DNA of 64,000 bases from Massospora cicadina (GCA_022478985.1 JAKSZP010009456.1:1-64000), one strand, 5' to 3'. Positions 44,389 to 56,099 are shown, counted from the stretch's first letter. Numbers and translations: made by a program. Notes: generated by a model from the sequence alone, not told the origin.

Positions 44389-46083
44389 TGTCTCTTCCAT
44401 TGCACTCTCATAGGCATGAAAAAATGAAGCAATAATCTAGTATTATTACAGACTTTTCTTTGAAACTAGGGTTAAAGGCAAATTACCAGGGTTGATAAAT
44501 TATTAATATAGCAACCATGCTAGGTTCAGAGGATTTAATGTTAGTATTAGTTGTGGGAGCTGGTACAATGAGTTGTCTTTAGATAGTCTCAAATTCATTT
44601 TAAGCTTCTCTCCGAGTTTTGATTTAAGGAGGATGCTGAAACTCTGAGTGATCTGCTCCTTCAATTTTTAATCTCAAAAATAAGCCCATAATTGGGCTTT
44701 GAGTTGGCTTACTTGATCATTAAGGCGGTTAATGTTGTCAATTATTCAGCGTAGATGTATATCATTAACTTTGTAAATGCAGGCAATAAAAGTTCGGCAG
44801 AAAAAGCACTAAGAGTAAGTCAAGGGTCAAAGAGGCTTCCATCAAGGTGTACTTTGCGTCTAGTACCACCTTAGCCAATTGAGACTTCAAGGTAGCTATA
44901 ACTTCATAATTATCTTGTCTCTATGAACCATTATTTCCAGATACAGGTATAGCTGGTCATGGGGTCCTTGGATTTCATAAGGGCCCTTGTCTTCCATCTG
45001 ATCTAAAAGGAACTTCAGGCTCCCTAGCCCAGGAGAACCTTCCACGACATCTTGTTAGGTAAATCTTGGCAAAGGTGCTGCAAAAATCATATATCACTTT
45101 AATTTGATAAATATCTGAGTCAAAAAAATAAAATCATATTCAGTAGATGTTAGTTATTTGATCATTAGGATATACAGAGATCCCACTATCAATTAGGGCA
45201 ATATACATTTTTGCTTCATTTTTCAACCTCCAGTTGTCCAGAAATAGCATCTATTGTCATAAGAAAAGACTAAGGCAGTATTATAGAAGCTTACCACTGC
45301 TGAGTGCAATTTGTGAGACATTACCAGATGTCTGTTAATCCATTATGATGTACTTCAAATTTTCTGAAGAAGATCATGCAACGCGGTATGTAAAATGGTG
45401 AAGATAACAATCAGTACCAGTTGCTAAATTACTAGACTTAGTTGCTTTGATTTATACAATATGTGTATTGTATAAGGTATCATGGAAGCCTTGGAGTTGA
45501 TAGAACAACCTCCTTCTATTATATTTAACTGAGGCAAGCCAACCTGGGGACAGGCATTACCAAAAGAAACAAAAGAAAGAAATGACATGAAACCTGAACA
45601 GGGTCAACTCCATAAAAGAAAGTTTAGCCACCTCCAGATTGGGACTCAAATTTTTCTGGTTACGTCATGGGTAAGGTTTTTGTGTTATTAGACCTACTAA
45701 CCGCCAATAGCTTCCTTTGGCTGGCACCCTAATTGATGTGCGAAGGGCGGGAATTTAACCCACAACCTTCAGGTTGGTAGCCGTATGTCCTTACTAACTC
45801 GCCTTCCACCCCCTAACAACCTCCTTCTAACTATATCTCAAAAAGTAATTACTGAATTGTATTCCCATTATTTTGACATGAACTCAATATTGATGTTGAT
45901 CAACATTAAGAATAAATAATTCCAAATTATCCTGGAACTCCAAGGCTTCAGGATGCATAGGAGTTACTTTTTATCTAGATTAGTGACCTAGTTAGTCATA
46001 ATTCTGGCACAATTGTGGGTATTGTTTTGACTGTCTTTATCTCCACGGCGTGATAGAAGTTTTAACTTGCAACAGCTTGTAAC
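44389..46083 (-). pseudogene. Gag and leader region of D, badly decayed
   Basis: By position between the primer-binding site of D and the B2 insertion this should hold gag. No frame above 60 residues is open on the minus strand and I see no zinc knuckle. It is interrupted by a SINE at 45519-45814. Confidence 0.4.
45519..45814 (-). mobile_element. tRNA-derived SINE, family 2, sharing its tail with the 1.9-kb retroposon
   Basis: An exact 15-bp target duplication AACAACCTCCTTCTA lies at 45504-45518 and 45815-45829. The minus-strand head (GGGGTGGAAGGCGAGTTAG) is tRNA-like, with an anticodon-arm-like CAACCTGAAGGTTG and a B box GGTTAAATTCC at about 45749-45760. The 3' end reads GGTAATGCCTGTCCCCAGGT then TGGCTTGCCTCAGTTAAATA, nearly the end of the retroposon at 60045. 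SINEs with the tail of a partner LINE are known in other lineages. Confidence 0.82.
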
Positions 46084-46101
46084 ACCCTGTAATGAGCACC
46101 A
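46084..46101 (-). other. Primer-binding site of D
   Basis: The minus strand reads TGGTGCTCATTACAGGGT, separated from the LTR by a run of eight A residues that has probably grown by slippage. Confidence 0.55.
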
Positions 46102-46109
46102 TTTTTTTT

Positions 46110-46611
46110 TTCTTAAAACATGGGAAATAGCAACTTGTAAAGTTTAATATTTCTCAAGGCAACTGGAAAGTAGTCAACTGGATGAGGAAACATAAATAAG
46201 AAGACTAAAAGCTGTAATTTTAGGAGTACCAATTTTCTAAAATTTTTAGTTATTAAAGGATCACTTAACAAAAGTTGACTAAAAGATCTTAAGACAAAAC
46301 AAATGATTTTTATTGAAAATTAAGGCTCTATATAGTTTATAGAAATCTAGGATTGTCTTTAAAGGGTGGATTTCTAGGCTCTATTTGTATATAATCTTTC
46401 ATCAACCGCTGTTGGGATGCTAATAAAGATGACTTTGTAAATGAGATTAAAGGTTAGCCAAATAAATCAGAAGAATTTATCTAGGGATAACTGAGTATTC
46501 TAACAATTGACTCTAATGTAAAAATGACCCTTCATCAATTAGTTTATCACTAAGAGAATCTTCTTAGGAAGTAGAGCTATCTCATCTCTATTAGTATCCC
46601 GATGCTCAACA
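46110..46611 (-). repeat. 5' LTR of D
   Basis: It begins TGTTGAGCATCGGG on the minus strand at 46611 and aligns with 25754-26242 through words such as ACTGGAAAGTAGTCAACTGG and AGGAAGTAGAGC. GTCAT follows directly, completing the target duplication. Confidence 0.82.
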
Positions 46612-46616
46612 GTCAT

Positions 46617-47478
46617 AATGATTGTTTTATCTACTTTATTTTACTAACTTCATCTGTCTAAAAATTTTAAAGGTTTTGTATAACATCATTCTCTTTCTTA
46701 ATGAACGTGGGTTGGTTACTTAAGATTATTCATTATACTTTTATTGTAGTATTATGTCATTTTTTCTGACTCCTTTAGGTTGCAGGGAATTGTCTTAAGA
46801 GCTCTCTGCCATATCAATAGTGATGCTCTACGTTATTTGGTACCATAACTCCTAGATGTGTTCTGAAGAGAAGCTTGCTTCAGAAGACATGTTGGAAGAA
46901 GCTTATATTAAAAATGGGGGATTTTGAAATTTCTAGCCAAGTTACGCTTTTCCAAAATGTTCTAAAACTAGCGTTTTGATTGATTAGGCATGTTTTCTAA
47001 CTCGTTCAATTAGTGTTGACTTTTAGGCTTTGATAAGGAAGCTAAACATATCTTTGATTATTAATAGCTATTTTAATGACTTTTAGACTTCTGAGAAGGA
47101 AGCTCCAAAGATTTCTTTTAATTTAGTTAAGGGATCAACTATGGTTAATTTATTGATTAGACTTCCAAGAAGTATTACCCAGGTTGCAAATGACTTTAGT
47201 TTGCCAAATTTGTGGGCACAATTGGCACAATTCTAAAATTGTGTTGATTAAAGTTTCATCCAATACATGTTGTGTGCTGCAGGTTAATAAATGTAAGTAA
47301 GGTTATTTTCTGACAACCAAAGCCAATGATTTCTGACAGGTAGCATTAAATTGACATGAGTCACATATATATGAAAATTATATCCCTATTAAGATAATTT
47401 GTTCTTAGCATAATAAAATTTTACTAATAATATTTTAGACTATTTTAGGCAACAAGAGTTTAAGGTTTTGAAGTAAAT
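46617..47478. other. AT-rich flank without recognisable features
   Basis: No frame of note and no match to the elements described. A weak duplication, GACTTTTAGGCTTTGATAAG near 47022 and GACTTTTAGACTTCTGAGAA near 47079, is the only internal structure I see. Confidence 0.45.
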
Positions 47479-47494
47479 AAGATCACGTTTATAC

Positions 47495-48044
47495 CTCAGC
47501 AACTCCATGGGGCAATGGAGCCCCTTGTCAAGGGTATTCCTATCCCCAATTTTCCTCATGATTCTGAAAAAGATGTGAAGTACTAAATTGAGAAGCTTGT
47601 TTTTGGTGTGATCCACGCTTGCATTGATGCAGCAAAAACTTCTCTTTTCAACCCCAATTATCCAAAAAACCCACCGGTGCATCAAGTCATTTACTTTTGT
47701 GCCAGCCCTCATCATTTTTGCTGAGCATCAACTTGCTCAATACGTTGAGGTGACGGACACCGCTGGCCTCATTAATGAAGAAAACCCCCAACTATACCTC
47801 CTTATGCCCCATGTAACTGATGCTCCCACCCCAATGCTGTCTGCCATGGTCTACCAACTAAAGCGCGCGCTGGACAAAATCTTCCCCAAAGCCTCCTTGC
47901 AATCTGATATGGCTTCCTAGTCTGATAACCTAGGGGCTATATTAGGAATTTTTTAATTTATGATAATCCCTTTGTTTGGCCCATTTGTGAATAAAGATGC
48001 GTGGTGGCTCCCCCTTTTGGGTTGGGCACCACTAGTACTAAAAA
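47495..48044 (+). mobile_element. 550-bp retroposon fragment with CTAGTACT tail
   Basis: Target duplication AAGATCACGTTTATAC (47479-47494) and AAGATCATGTTTATAC (48045-48060) flanks the insert, which ends GGCACCACTAGTACTAAAAA. The frame 47624-47920 contains VTDAPTPMLSAMV, matching DAPTPWLSAL in the 1.9-kb retroposon, and IPNFPHDSEKDVKY (about 47540) matches IFFPHDFPESPCSDISK there. The element therefore carries the C-terminal coding part of a related element, 5'-truncated, but with a different 3' end. Confidence 0.75.
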
Positions 48045-48103
48045 AAGATCATGTTTATACTTAAAACTTAATTATATCAGATTGCATTTTGTGTCATTAC
48101 ACA

Positions 48104-48234
48104 AAGGGTGGTTAGCCAAGCGGGTAAAACTGCTTCCACCCCTAGTGTAGGTTTTGAGTTCAAAACATGTACTGGCTATAAAACATTCTCAGTGTGGTAT
48201 ATTTGTCCCAAGGTTGACCCACCTTGAATAATTT
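48104..48234 (+). mobile_element. tRNA-derived SINE, family 1, copy b
   Basis: Target duplication TTTTGTGTCATTACACA (48087-48103) and TTTTGTGTCATCATACA (48235-48251). The A box TTAGCCAAGCGG is at 48112-48123 and the B box GAGTTCAAAAC at 48156-48166. The body ends AGGTTGACCCACC followed by TTGAATAA and a T run. Confidence 0.88.
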
Positions 48235-48251
48235 TTTTGTGTCATCATACA

Positions 48252-49232
48252 GGAAGCCTTGTTAGTTAAATATAAGAACCCCTGGAGACTTGTGCAGTTG
48301 CTTCTTTTCAACGCTCAGTCACCCTAAGCAACTGTACGCCCTGTTAGATGCGCCTGAAGAATTTAAAATAGATGTTATTCAGCAACAATATAACATCATA
48401 AGGTGAAGAAATTATAGAAAGCCATTTATTATTATAATTACATGGCCCTGGTTATAATGAGATTTGAGACTCTTTTAGAAGAAGCACATAAGAATAAATT
48501 TGCTCAAAGATAAATTGTTTGCTTCTATGCAAAGTTTATGCTTATAAAGAAGTTATGGTAGAATACATCTCTAAAATAAAAGGTCAACAAACCAATATTA
48601 TCCTAGCTATGATGTGCTTCCAATCTATATATATCAAAGTTCGGTGTGCTATTGACCACAGTGCACTGGTTAACACTTCTGACGATGCCTTACCAACCAA
48701 AGAAAGCAAAAAGGCCCAAGCAAAGATCCTTGCTTTTTCTACATAACTAAACTACAAAACCAGACGCCCCACCCCATTTTGCTTACCTGTGATAAGAAAC
48801 TTCTTTGTTTTTACAATGAAATCAGAGCGTTTACATCAAATGCGCCTTTTACTCTTTTACTTGTTTAAGCCAACGCTCCTATCTGCTTTTTTAATAAAAT
48901 TAAATCCAATGAACCAGATTTGCATGCTCAAAGATGCTTACCTTTGTTGCGGCTTGTAGTATTTTTTCCATAGTTCATTTGTTCATTTGCGCTTATCCTA
49001 ACTCACACAATATGAAGGATGCATTACTTTGTATTTTGTGACATCCTGAGAGAGGAGACCAAAGTTTAACTTCAAAGGTTTACAAGAGTCAAATATCTTT
49101 AAAAGAGCAAGAAATTAAGTAGATAAAATTATGGATAAACTATATCTGATGAAAAATATACTTCTTTAATACTTTTCAGTATAAAGTTATCTTAAAAGGA
49201 ATATATTTTAGGATAAAAAATTACCAAGACGC
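48252..49232 (+). other. Unassigned stretch with weak coding signal
   Basis: Frames read SHPKQLYALLDAPEEFKIDV (about 48315-48380) and, at 48519-48746, a 75-residue run with VEYISKIKGQQTNIILAMMC ending LPTKESKKAQAKILAFST. Between them are stops. I recognise no family. It could be a decayed retroelement gene or a piece of host gene. The stretch 48750-49232 holds nothing I can name. Confidence 0.3.
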
Positions 49233-50337
49233 TGTTGGGATTTTCCCCCACCTTTCCAGCTTCCCAGATTATCTACTGGTTTGCTAAGGAATAAGTCCCG
49301 CAAAGCCAATTGATCAGATATTGTTTGACCTTGATTTTGGGTTAGTAATGTCTCAGGATTTGTGGGTAATTCGCCAGGTTTAATCCATCAGAGATCAATT
49401 CATGTGAATTCTTATAATCTTATTGGGTAGAGTTGGTGACAAATTTGGGGCTTATGATAGTTCATCATTGATTAACTATTAGGTGTACCAATTGTGATTG
49501 GTCAGGTTAATCACTGACTGATTGGGAATTTAATCAGCAGTTGTGGGGCAAGTGATGCTACCTGCAGCTAGTAAATCAACCAATTGGTTCATGACCTTCT
49601 ATAATGGGTAAAGAGTCCTATTAACTAAGCAGGTCGGAAGCCAACTGTGGTTGGTTTGCTGTGATTGAGTGGGAATGTTAGGGACACGTTTTCTGGCTCT
49701 TTCTGTTTTCAGGTCTCTGGGATGTCTTATGGAGGAATCCTTAGCCCAATGGAGAAGACCATTTCCAGAAGAGACTTTGTAGGTTAATTTAATGCAATGG
49801 CTGCCTTTTCATGGCTGAGGCGCTAATTGAGGAGTTGAGCGCCAAATTCTCCTATAAATTCTCTAGTGATCTTATTAGTAAAAAAGATCACGTTTGGTTC
49901 AGAAATTACCCTAAACTAATTTATCAAGTTCTATTCATCTTCACTTAATTAGTTTTGTGGTACAATAGTTGTATATTCTTTTGTGTGATAATGAGTAATG
50001 ATCAAATATACTTAGAAGAGAAGCAAAACTTTGACATAAATCTCCACCAACTCAGCATGATAGGAATAAATGTCAGAAACCTCTGAAATGAGAGTGGATC
50101 AAGTTCACCTGGAATAGGGAAGGAGTCCCTAATTGGCACATAATCAGTATTTCGTGGATTATATTAAAGTCTAGCGTTGGACCACCTTTGGTTATTAATT
50201 AACTATGGATGATAGTTATCATACTAATATCGCTCATATATATCTATTAAGCAACACAAATAGTGCACATAATCAACCTGTGAAATTTATTTTCTAGAAA
50301 CAATCATCAATAAAGTCATGCTTCAATAATTGGTACA
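49233..50337 (+). repeat. 5' LTR of F
   Basis: It starts TGTTGGGATTTTCCCCCACC and aligns with the reversed A1 and A2 LTRs; it ends near TTGGTACA. The primer-binding site is no longer recognisable after it. Confidence 0.78.
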
Positions 50338-50689
50338 CTTTTCCAAAGAAGAGTAGCCAACAGTCCCAGTTTTAACATTTGGTACTTACTATGGGGGTAA
50401 TTGATTAAGATAAGCCAATCCTCTATGTCATATAAGGAAGACTTGAGAAAGCTATGGATGAAACAGGCAAACATCAACAAAAACACCTTTAACTCAGCCA
50501 ATCATAGAGAATCTGCTGCACTAGAGGAGATATTACTGAGATTGAGGAAGGAATAGAAGAAGTTTCCAATTTTATCAATAAGTTACTTGGAAAGTAACGT
50601 CATTGAAAAAGTAAGAAGGAAATCTTACTAAAGATGTTTATTTCCTAGAAAGTTTTTGCTCAACATATTGTGTTTGTTTGCACTAATTA

Positions 50690-51640
50690 AGCTAAAAAAT
50701 GAAACGACTAGTGAAACAAGTCAATGAACTGAAGAATCAGAAATGTGAATTTGAACCCTATGCGGAGACTGAAGCCAAGAGAAAAACCCCAAGGAATCCA
50801 TTTAGAAAGTCAACAACTCTTAGAAATATGCTGACAGCATTTACTATTATTGCAGAGATGACCCCCAAGATTACACATCTAGTCCGTCAGGTAGCTGATA
50901 CAAGAGTGCAGCTAGAGAACATTTGGAGGAACTTAAAGCCACGCTAAAAATCCCAACTATTCAATGGGATAACGCTCCATTCTTCAGTCTGTTTGACATG
51001 ACTATGTTTGGGTGGGGCGATAGACAAAAAGCTTTTGACAGTCAGGAACTAATTTGAATACAGACTGACAAAGCTTGTTGTTAAATCATTTAGAGTGAGA
51101 CAGCTGGTTTTTTTGGAGACCAACGCTGCAATAATGGAAGAGCTTGGAAGTCCTCACATATGTCAAAATGCAAGCAAGAATTAATGGGGATCCAATTCCT
51201 TAAAGACAAAACCTTAGTAAATTTCGCCAACTGATTTTACAAAGAATCACAGATTTAGTTAAAGTGGCAGTCTTGACCAATTTTTATACACAGATTGCAT
51301 AATGATCAGCTCTTTGGCCTTATTTCAATTTATATAAAATAATTTTTACCACAGCAGTTACTGAAATAATTACCGGTCAAATGGTGGATCACTTGATGAT
51401 GCTAGGAGCCACGTTCAAGGTTCCTTTTAAAAGCTTCAAGCCTAGCCCAGTCAGAAATTTGGAGCCCAAAATTTAACCAAACCTTCCTTAAGAATCAAAC
51501 AAAATAAACAATGCTGAGAAATGAACCTGAGGGTTTCAAACGGACAGACTAGAGCAACATGCGCTGTCACCATTGTGAAGGAAGAGGCCACTTCACTGCC
51601 AGAAGCTTTGATTAGAAGCCTAAGTGGCAAATCAAAATAA
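50690..51640 (+). pseudogene. Gag of F
   Basis: The 82-residue frame (50699-50947) is rich in charged residues (LVKQVNELKNQKCEFEPYAE). FDMTMFGWGDRQKAF near 51000 matches the gag of A1. At 51565-51606 the zinc knuckle reads CHHCEGRGHFTARS: the last Cys is Ser, so the site is incomplete. Confidence 0.68.
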
Positions 51641-52089
51641 GGCAAAGAAATCCAAACCTGCGCTGGAGTTGAGAATAGGGCCTTTGGCCTAGACGTAGAA
51701 CTTCCTTAATCTGCGTTTAAAATCATTTTTCCTAATATTCTAAATTGAGACATTGACATCATTTCTTATTTGTTGACGATGATGCATAAGATTAGCTTTA
51801 TCAAATGTTCAATTTAGAGGTCAATGCTGTAACCAGAGCCAGAGCAAGAGGATCAATCACAAAATAATCAAGGAGGTCACTTGCCCATATGCACGCCAAC
51901 TAGAGGAAAAGATCCAATCCGCTGAGAGTCCAAATGCTCTGGCTGAATCCAAATTAGATATGGTGAATATCTATCCCAAAAACGTAATTAAGAAACTTTT
52001 TCAGGATCTGTCTGCGAAAGTAATTCACTCCTTCAGTTCAGCAGAAGCCGCTTCACACTCAGTAAAATTATTTTGCAATATTATAGTGT

Positions 52090-52460
52090 AATATAATGAT
52101 ATATGATCATTCAAGTATGGGTGAAGTCGATTATTGACAGTGGGGTGTCAATTAATATTGTTTTTATCAATCTAGTGAAGAAAAATGAAAATATCACCCC
52201 ATTTGGAACATAAGAAGGAATATACAACTTCTGGCCAAATATGACCATCTCTTATGGGGCTTATAGCGCATTATCACTCAGATTTAGATTCCTATTGGTG
52301 TCCGCCACAGCCATAGGTTTGACCAACCAAAACTATAACATTCTAATTTGGATAAAGTTTTTATGAATATTAAGTTAAATGTAACTTTGAGGATAATACG
52401 TTGACCATGTTAGGTCAAAGGCTACCTCTAGTCTGTCAGAGAGGTGAGAAAACTCCGCTT
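52090..52460 (+). pseudogene. Protease of F, active-site Asp kept
   Basis: The plus strand reads VWVKSIIDSGVSINIVFINL, with the aspartate of DSG at about 52136. It continues to TICGLTNQNYNILIW-like text (about 52310-52360), as in A1 and B2. Frames shift soon after. Confidence 0.7.
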
Positions 52461-52829
52461 ACTATGAGGATCAATTTTATTAATATGATCTAGAATGATG
52501 GCATTATCCCAATTCAATACCAATTGGTTGGACAAAAGCAAAGAGAAATGTCAACGGAAATCCTGGAAAATTGTGAAATTCCATTATGAACCAAGGCATC
52601 AAACACCATACCGCCAGAACTGCATATAATAGTTTTATACAGGATTGACTTTGAAAATATCTTACTGTATGGAGAGGTCTGTAGCCAATGGAAGAAGTCC
52701 AGAATAGAGCCATGGGTGGAACCCGGAATAATGATGCTGGTCCATAAAGAAATCCAATTTCGCCTGGTGAATCTAAGTGGAAACTGATAACTATTGAGAA
52801 AAATCAGATCGTCACATTTGTCCATCTAA

Positions 52830-53720
52830 TCCCAATGTCAGAATCGCGAAAATTCCTTGATTTTGGGACCCATGCCAAGATGGGACTGCTAGCAGGGGTT
52901 GCCAAGGATAATAAGCTATTGGTCAACCAAGAGCAACTTTCTGATCTGACGGAAAGGCAACAGGAGGAGGTGCTCAAACTATTTAAAATTATTGGGAAAT
53001 ATTTAATCAGAATTACCACGACTTAAGGTATGCAAAGAATGCAATCCAACAAGTCAACACCGGGGAAATTTTACTGATACAGATGAGACCAATCTAATGG
53101 TTGAAGGCAGTTGAAGCGGTAACAGAAGAGGAAATTAGCAAACTAGTGGAGCACAGGCTCCTAGTTCTGTCATAAAACCTCCATTTGAGCCCTATCCTTA
53201 TATTGAAGAGAAATGACGGCTATAATTTGGTGATAATTAACTATTTGAGGCTGAAAAAGATAAAAAAAGAATTTTTATCCACTACCACAAATCAATGATG
53301 CATTATATTGGTTGGGAGAAGCGAAGTATTTCTCTGCAATGGATCTAATCTTGGGATATTGACAAATTTCTTTTCCAACTGAAGACCAAGAGAAGTGTGC
53401 AATAATCACCGCGCAAGGGCTTTACCAACCAACTTTGATGCCCCAAGGTCTTTGCAATGTGTCTGCAACGTTCCAAAGAGCCATGGACACCATATTGAAT
53501 GACTTGAAGTTATCATGCATCTTGGTGTATTTGGACCGCATAAATGTGCTCATTAAAACCTTTATTTACCTAAAGCACCACTTGGAAAAAATCTTCATGA
53601 GACTTTCCGTGGCTAATCTAAAGATTAAGATGATGAAGTTCCACTTCTGAAAAAATAATTGGATTATCTGGGGTTCATCATCAACTCCAGTGGAATGAAG
53701 CTGAAAACCCAGAAGGTTAA
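52830..53720 (+). pseudogene. Linker and reverse transcriptase of F, YxDD changed to YLDR
   Basis: The linker frame (52835-53026) reads LLVNQEQLSDLTERQQEEVL, identical in plan to A2. RT blocks appear as EAVTEEEISKLVEHRLLVL, YPLPQINDALYWLGEAKYFS (about 53280-53335), then MPQGLCNVSATFQRAMDTIL and the catalytic word VYLDRINVL at 53528-53539, in which the second aspartate is Arg. Confidence 0.8.
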
Positions 53721-53859
53721 GCCATAGAGCAGATGGCCACTACAAAAAGTGTCTGAGATATCCAAATGTTACTTAGGATGGTTAGATATTACCAAAGATT
53801 CATACATGATTTTGCAAGAATTGATGATCCCCTTTTCCATTTTCTTGAAAAGATCCAAA

Positions 53860-54260
53860 GAAAGCATTTGATGGAATGAAGAGGCATAGGATTCTTTTAA
53901 TGGCTTACGTCAGTGACTTATAAAGTCTCCAATTTTGAAATGCTTAAAAATAAGATTGGGAGTTTTAAAATACAGACCAATGCTTTGTTAATGGCAATTG
54001 ACGCCATACTGAGTCAAGTGGATGAACTTGGGGATATCATCCAGTAGCTTACGTGGTCCAGGCATTATCAGCAGCAGAATGAATTTACACTATTACTGAG
54101 CGTATATGCCTTGTAATGATTTACGCCTAAAAGCAGATTTTGGTGTATATTCATGATACAGACTTTAAAGTATTGACAGACCACTTCTCCCTGTGTTGGC
54201 TGCATAAACCTGAAAAACCAGAATAACGTCTGGCCCAATAGGACTGAAGCTTCAAGCTTA
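53860..54260 (+). pseudogene. RNase H domain of F
   Basis: Words in order: WNEEA, LQTNALLMAIDAILSQVDEL (about 53965-54030), then YTITER, YICLVMIYA and QILVYIHDTDFKVLTDHFSL (about 54090-54195). The TDH aspartate is present; the first catalytic position is degraded. Confidence 0.68.
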
Positions 54261-54429
54261 TGACTTTAATATAATCCAATGAGCAGGAGCTTCTCATCAA
54301 AATGCTGATGGCTTAGTAAGGTAATTAATGGTCCAAGTGGTACACCAACATGCTAATGAGTTGTTTCAGAGCATAATTGAAAGAAAAATTGGGAACAAGC
54401 TACAAGAAATCTAAGGTGCGCTTAGTTAA

Positions 54430-55400
54430 ATGATGGAAAACACCAAGACCAAGGATGGACAATTATCCAAGCAGATTGACAGAAAACAACTTTTATGCCC
54501 AAAACCATCAGAACAAGCAGCAATAGCTCAAGCTGCACTTAAGGATATTGGCCATGGGGGTCTGAGGAAGACAACTGACCACATTTTCCAGTTTTATTAC
54601 TGGAAGTCTATCAAATATGATATGGCTAATTATCTGGCTTGCTGCATGATGTGCCAGTTGCCTAGACCACACAAGAACACAACCAGATATCAACTGGTCC
54701 ACCCTGGATTTGCATGGCATAGAGTGTCCATCAATGTGATGGAACCATTGACTATGGGCACGGGGGGAGTTAAGTATTATAGTTGCAACTGATTATCTGT
54801 TTAGATGAATCAAGATAAAGGCCCTGGAAAAAAGTACGTGAAAAGTACCACATAGTATATCCTGGATCAAGTTGTTTAGCCATGAATGCCCACAAGTCTT
54901 GTTGAGAAACAACATAATAAATTTCACGTCCCATGTGATCCTGAGGTTGAACAAAATAATGGGGATCCAAGGAGCCATGTCAGTACCCTGTGGGCAGGAA
55001 ACAAATAGACTGGTAGAATGAGTAAAGTGGAACGCTGGCCATGACTCTGAGGAAGCTTGTCGCTGGTTTCCTTCCGCATGGGGAACCTACCTCAGTTCAT
55101 CGACATTTGCATACAACATTAGTCACCATATAGCAACAGGAAAAACGCCATCTGAATTGTTATATGAAAGCTGCGTTTCCACCAATTCTATACTTGGTGG
55201 TCAAACCAACATTGGGGATGAGTGCTGAGCAGTAATTAATCTGAATTTCAAATATTCTGATTGAAAACAGTTGGAAGAATTTGAAAAGACCTTAGAGAAA
55301 AAATCATGGCCAAGATGGCAGATGATAAAATTGCCTGGCATTATCCAAATACCATGTAGGTTAGGGTAGCCTATTGTGATACACATAGCTTTGAAAGAAA
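54430..55400 (+). pseudogene. Integrase of F
   Basis: A 120-residue frame (54430-54792) contains IGHGGLRKTTDHIFQFYYWK and MANYLACCMMCQLPRPHKNT, the zinc finger, then HPGFAWHRVSINVMEPLTMG. In the catalytic word the Asp before VMEP is Asn. The core continues in broken frames with WFPSAWGTYLSSSTFAYNIS near 55060-55120. The tail before the spacer corresponds to A1 1969-2154. Confidence 0.78.
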
Positions 55401-55432
55401 AAATAAATGAGATGCGCTGTAATTGGGTTCAT

Positions 55433-55484
55433 AAAATATAATTGCCAAAGACCATCTAGTACTAAAAAAAATATAATTGTCAAA
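55433..55484 (+). mobile_element. 18-nt retroposition footprint
   Basis: AAAATATAATTGCCAAA (55433-55449) and AAAATATAATTGTCAAA (55468-55484) flank GACCATCTAGTACTAAAA. The only target change is one transition. Confidence 0.75.
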
Positions 55485-55559
55485 ACAGATATGTGTGAAT
55501 ATTCCATCAAGAATCTTTGGATGGAAGAATCATTAACAGGGTTCATGCTAAGTACCTAA

Positions 55560-55960
55560 AGCAGTTGATCAAAAGAAAAAATGAGAGTGTTCCCAGAGGA
55601 CAACTGAACCATTAAGATGGTTATGTCCTGGTTGGGACCATCTAGTACTTAAAAAAGATGGTTATGTCCTAACAATTTTTGGTTAAAAACTAAAAAAGGA
55701 CCGCAGAACCAAAATAAATGTTAAGTCCTAAAAAACAATACCTCTGAACCATGAAAACTGGTAGGTTCAAATATACCTTGACTCCAGTTTGGGGGAAATA
55801 TAAATATAAGTATGGACCGCTGAACTGAGTAAAGGTCATTTCCCATATAAAATTAAGAAAATATAATAAAAAATATATAAAATATATCAAAGATAAGTAA
55901 AAACCATAAAAAGTCGTATACAAAAAAGTTTTATTTGTTATCCTCAATTTGGGGATATTT
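55560..55960. repeat. Convergent spacer of F, with a 25-nt footprint at 55614-55670
   Basis: Reversed forms of the spacer motif appear as GGACAACTGAACCA, GGACCGCAGAACCA, CCTCTGAACCATG and GGACCGCTGAACTGA. Within the spacer AAGATGGTTATGTCCT occurs twice (55614-55629 and 55655-55670) around a 25-nt insert that contains GGTTGGGACCATCTAGTACT followed by TAAAA. The 5' bases GGTTGGG match the end of the 550-bp retroposon (GGGTTGGGCACCACTAGTAC). Confidence 0.72.
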
Positions 55961-56099
55961 TGCCTATGTCACCTCTTGGGGAGGGATGATGTATGACAGT
56001 AGTAGTAAATAAGCCATCAAAATATATTTGAGATTAAACACTAGCAAGGGATAGATTTACTTAAAGCCAAGTTTGTTGAAAAGAAGCTGAACCCTGAGA

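Larger units (their letters stand above)
25754..46611 (-). mobile_element. Ty3/gypsy element D, split by five nested insertions
   Basis: LTRs lie at 25754-26242 and 46110-46611, and the 5-bp target duplication GTCAT is exact at 25749-25753 and 46612-46616. Subtracting the 1.9-kb retroposon, E, two SINEs and B2 leaves about 6.6 kb, a normal Ty3 length. Minus-strand order is LTR, primer site, presumed gag, protease, RT, RNase H, integrase, polypurine tract, LTR. No antisense gene lies between integrase and 3' LTR. Its heavy decay fits its being the oldest element in this block. Confidence 0.85.

Noticed and set aside
48110..48170. Possible functional tRNA gene
   Set aside because: A and B boxes are present but there is no full cloverleaf or proper acceptor stem, the unit runs on into a SINE body, and target duplications flank it.
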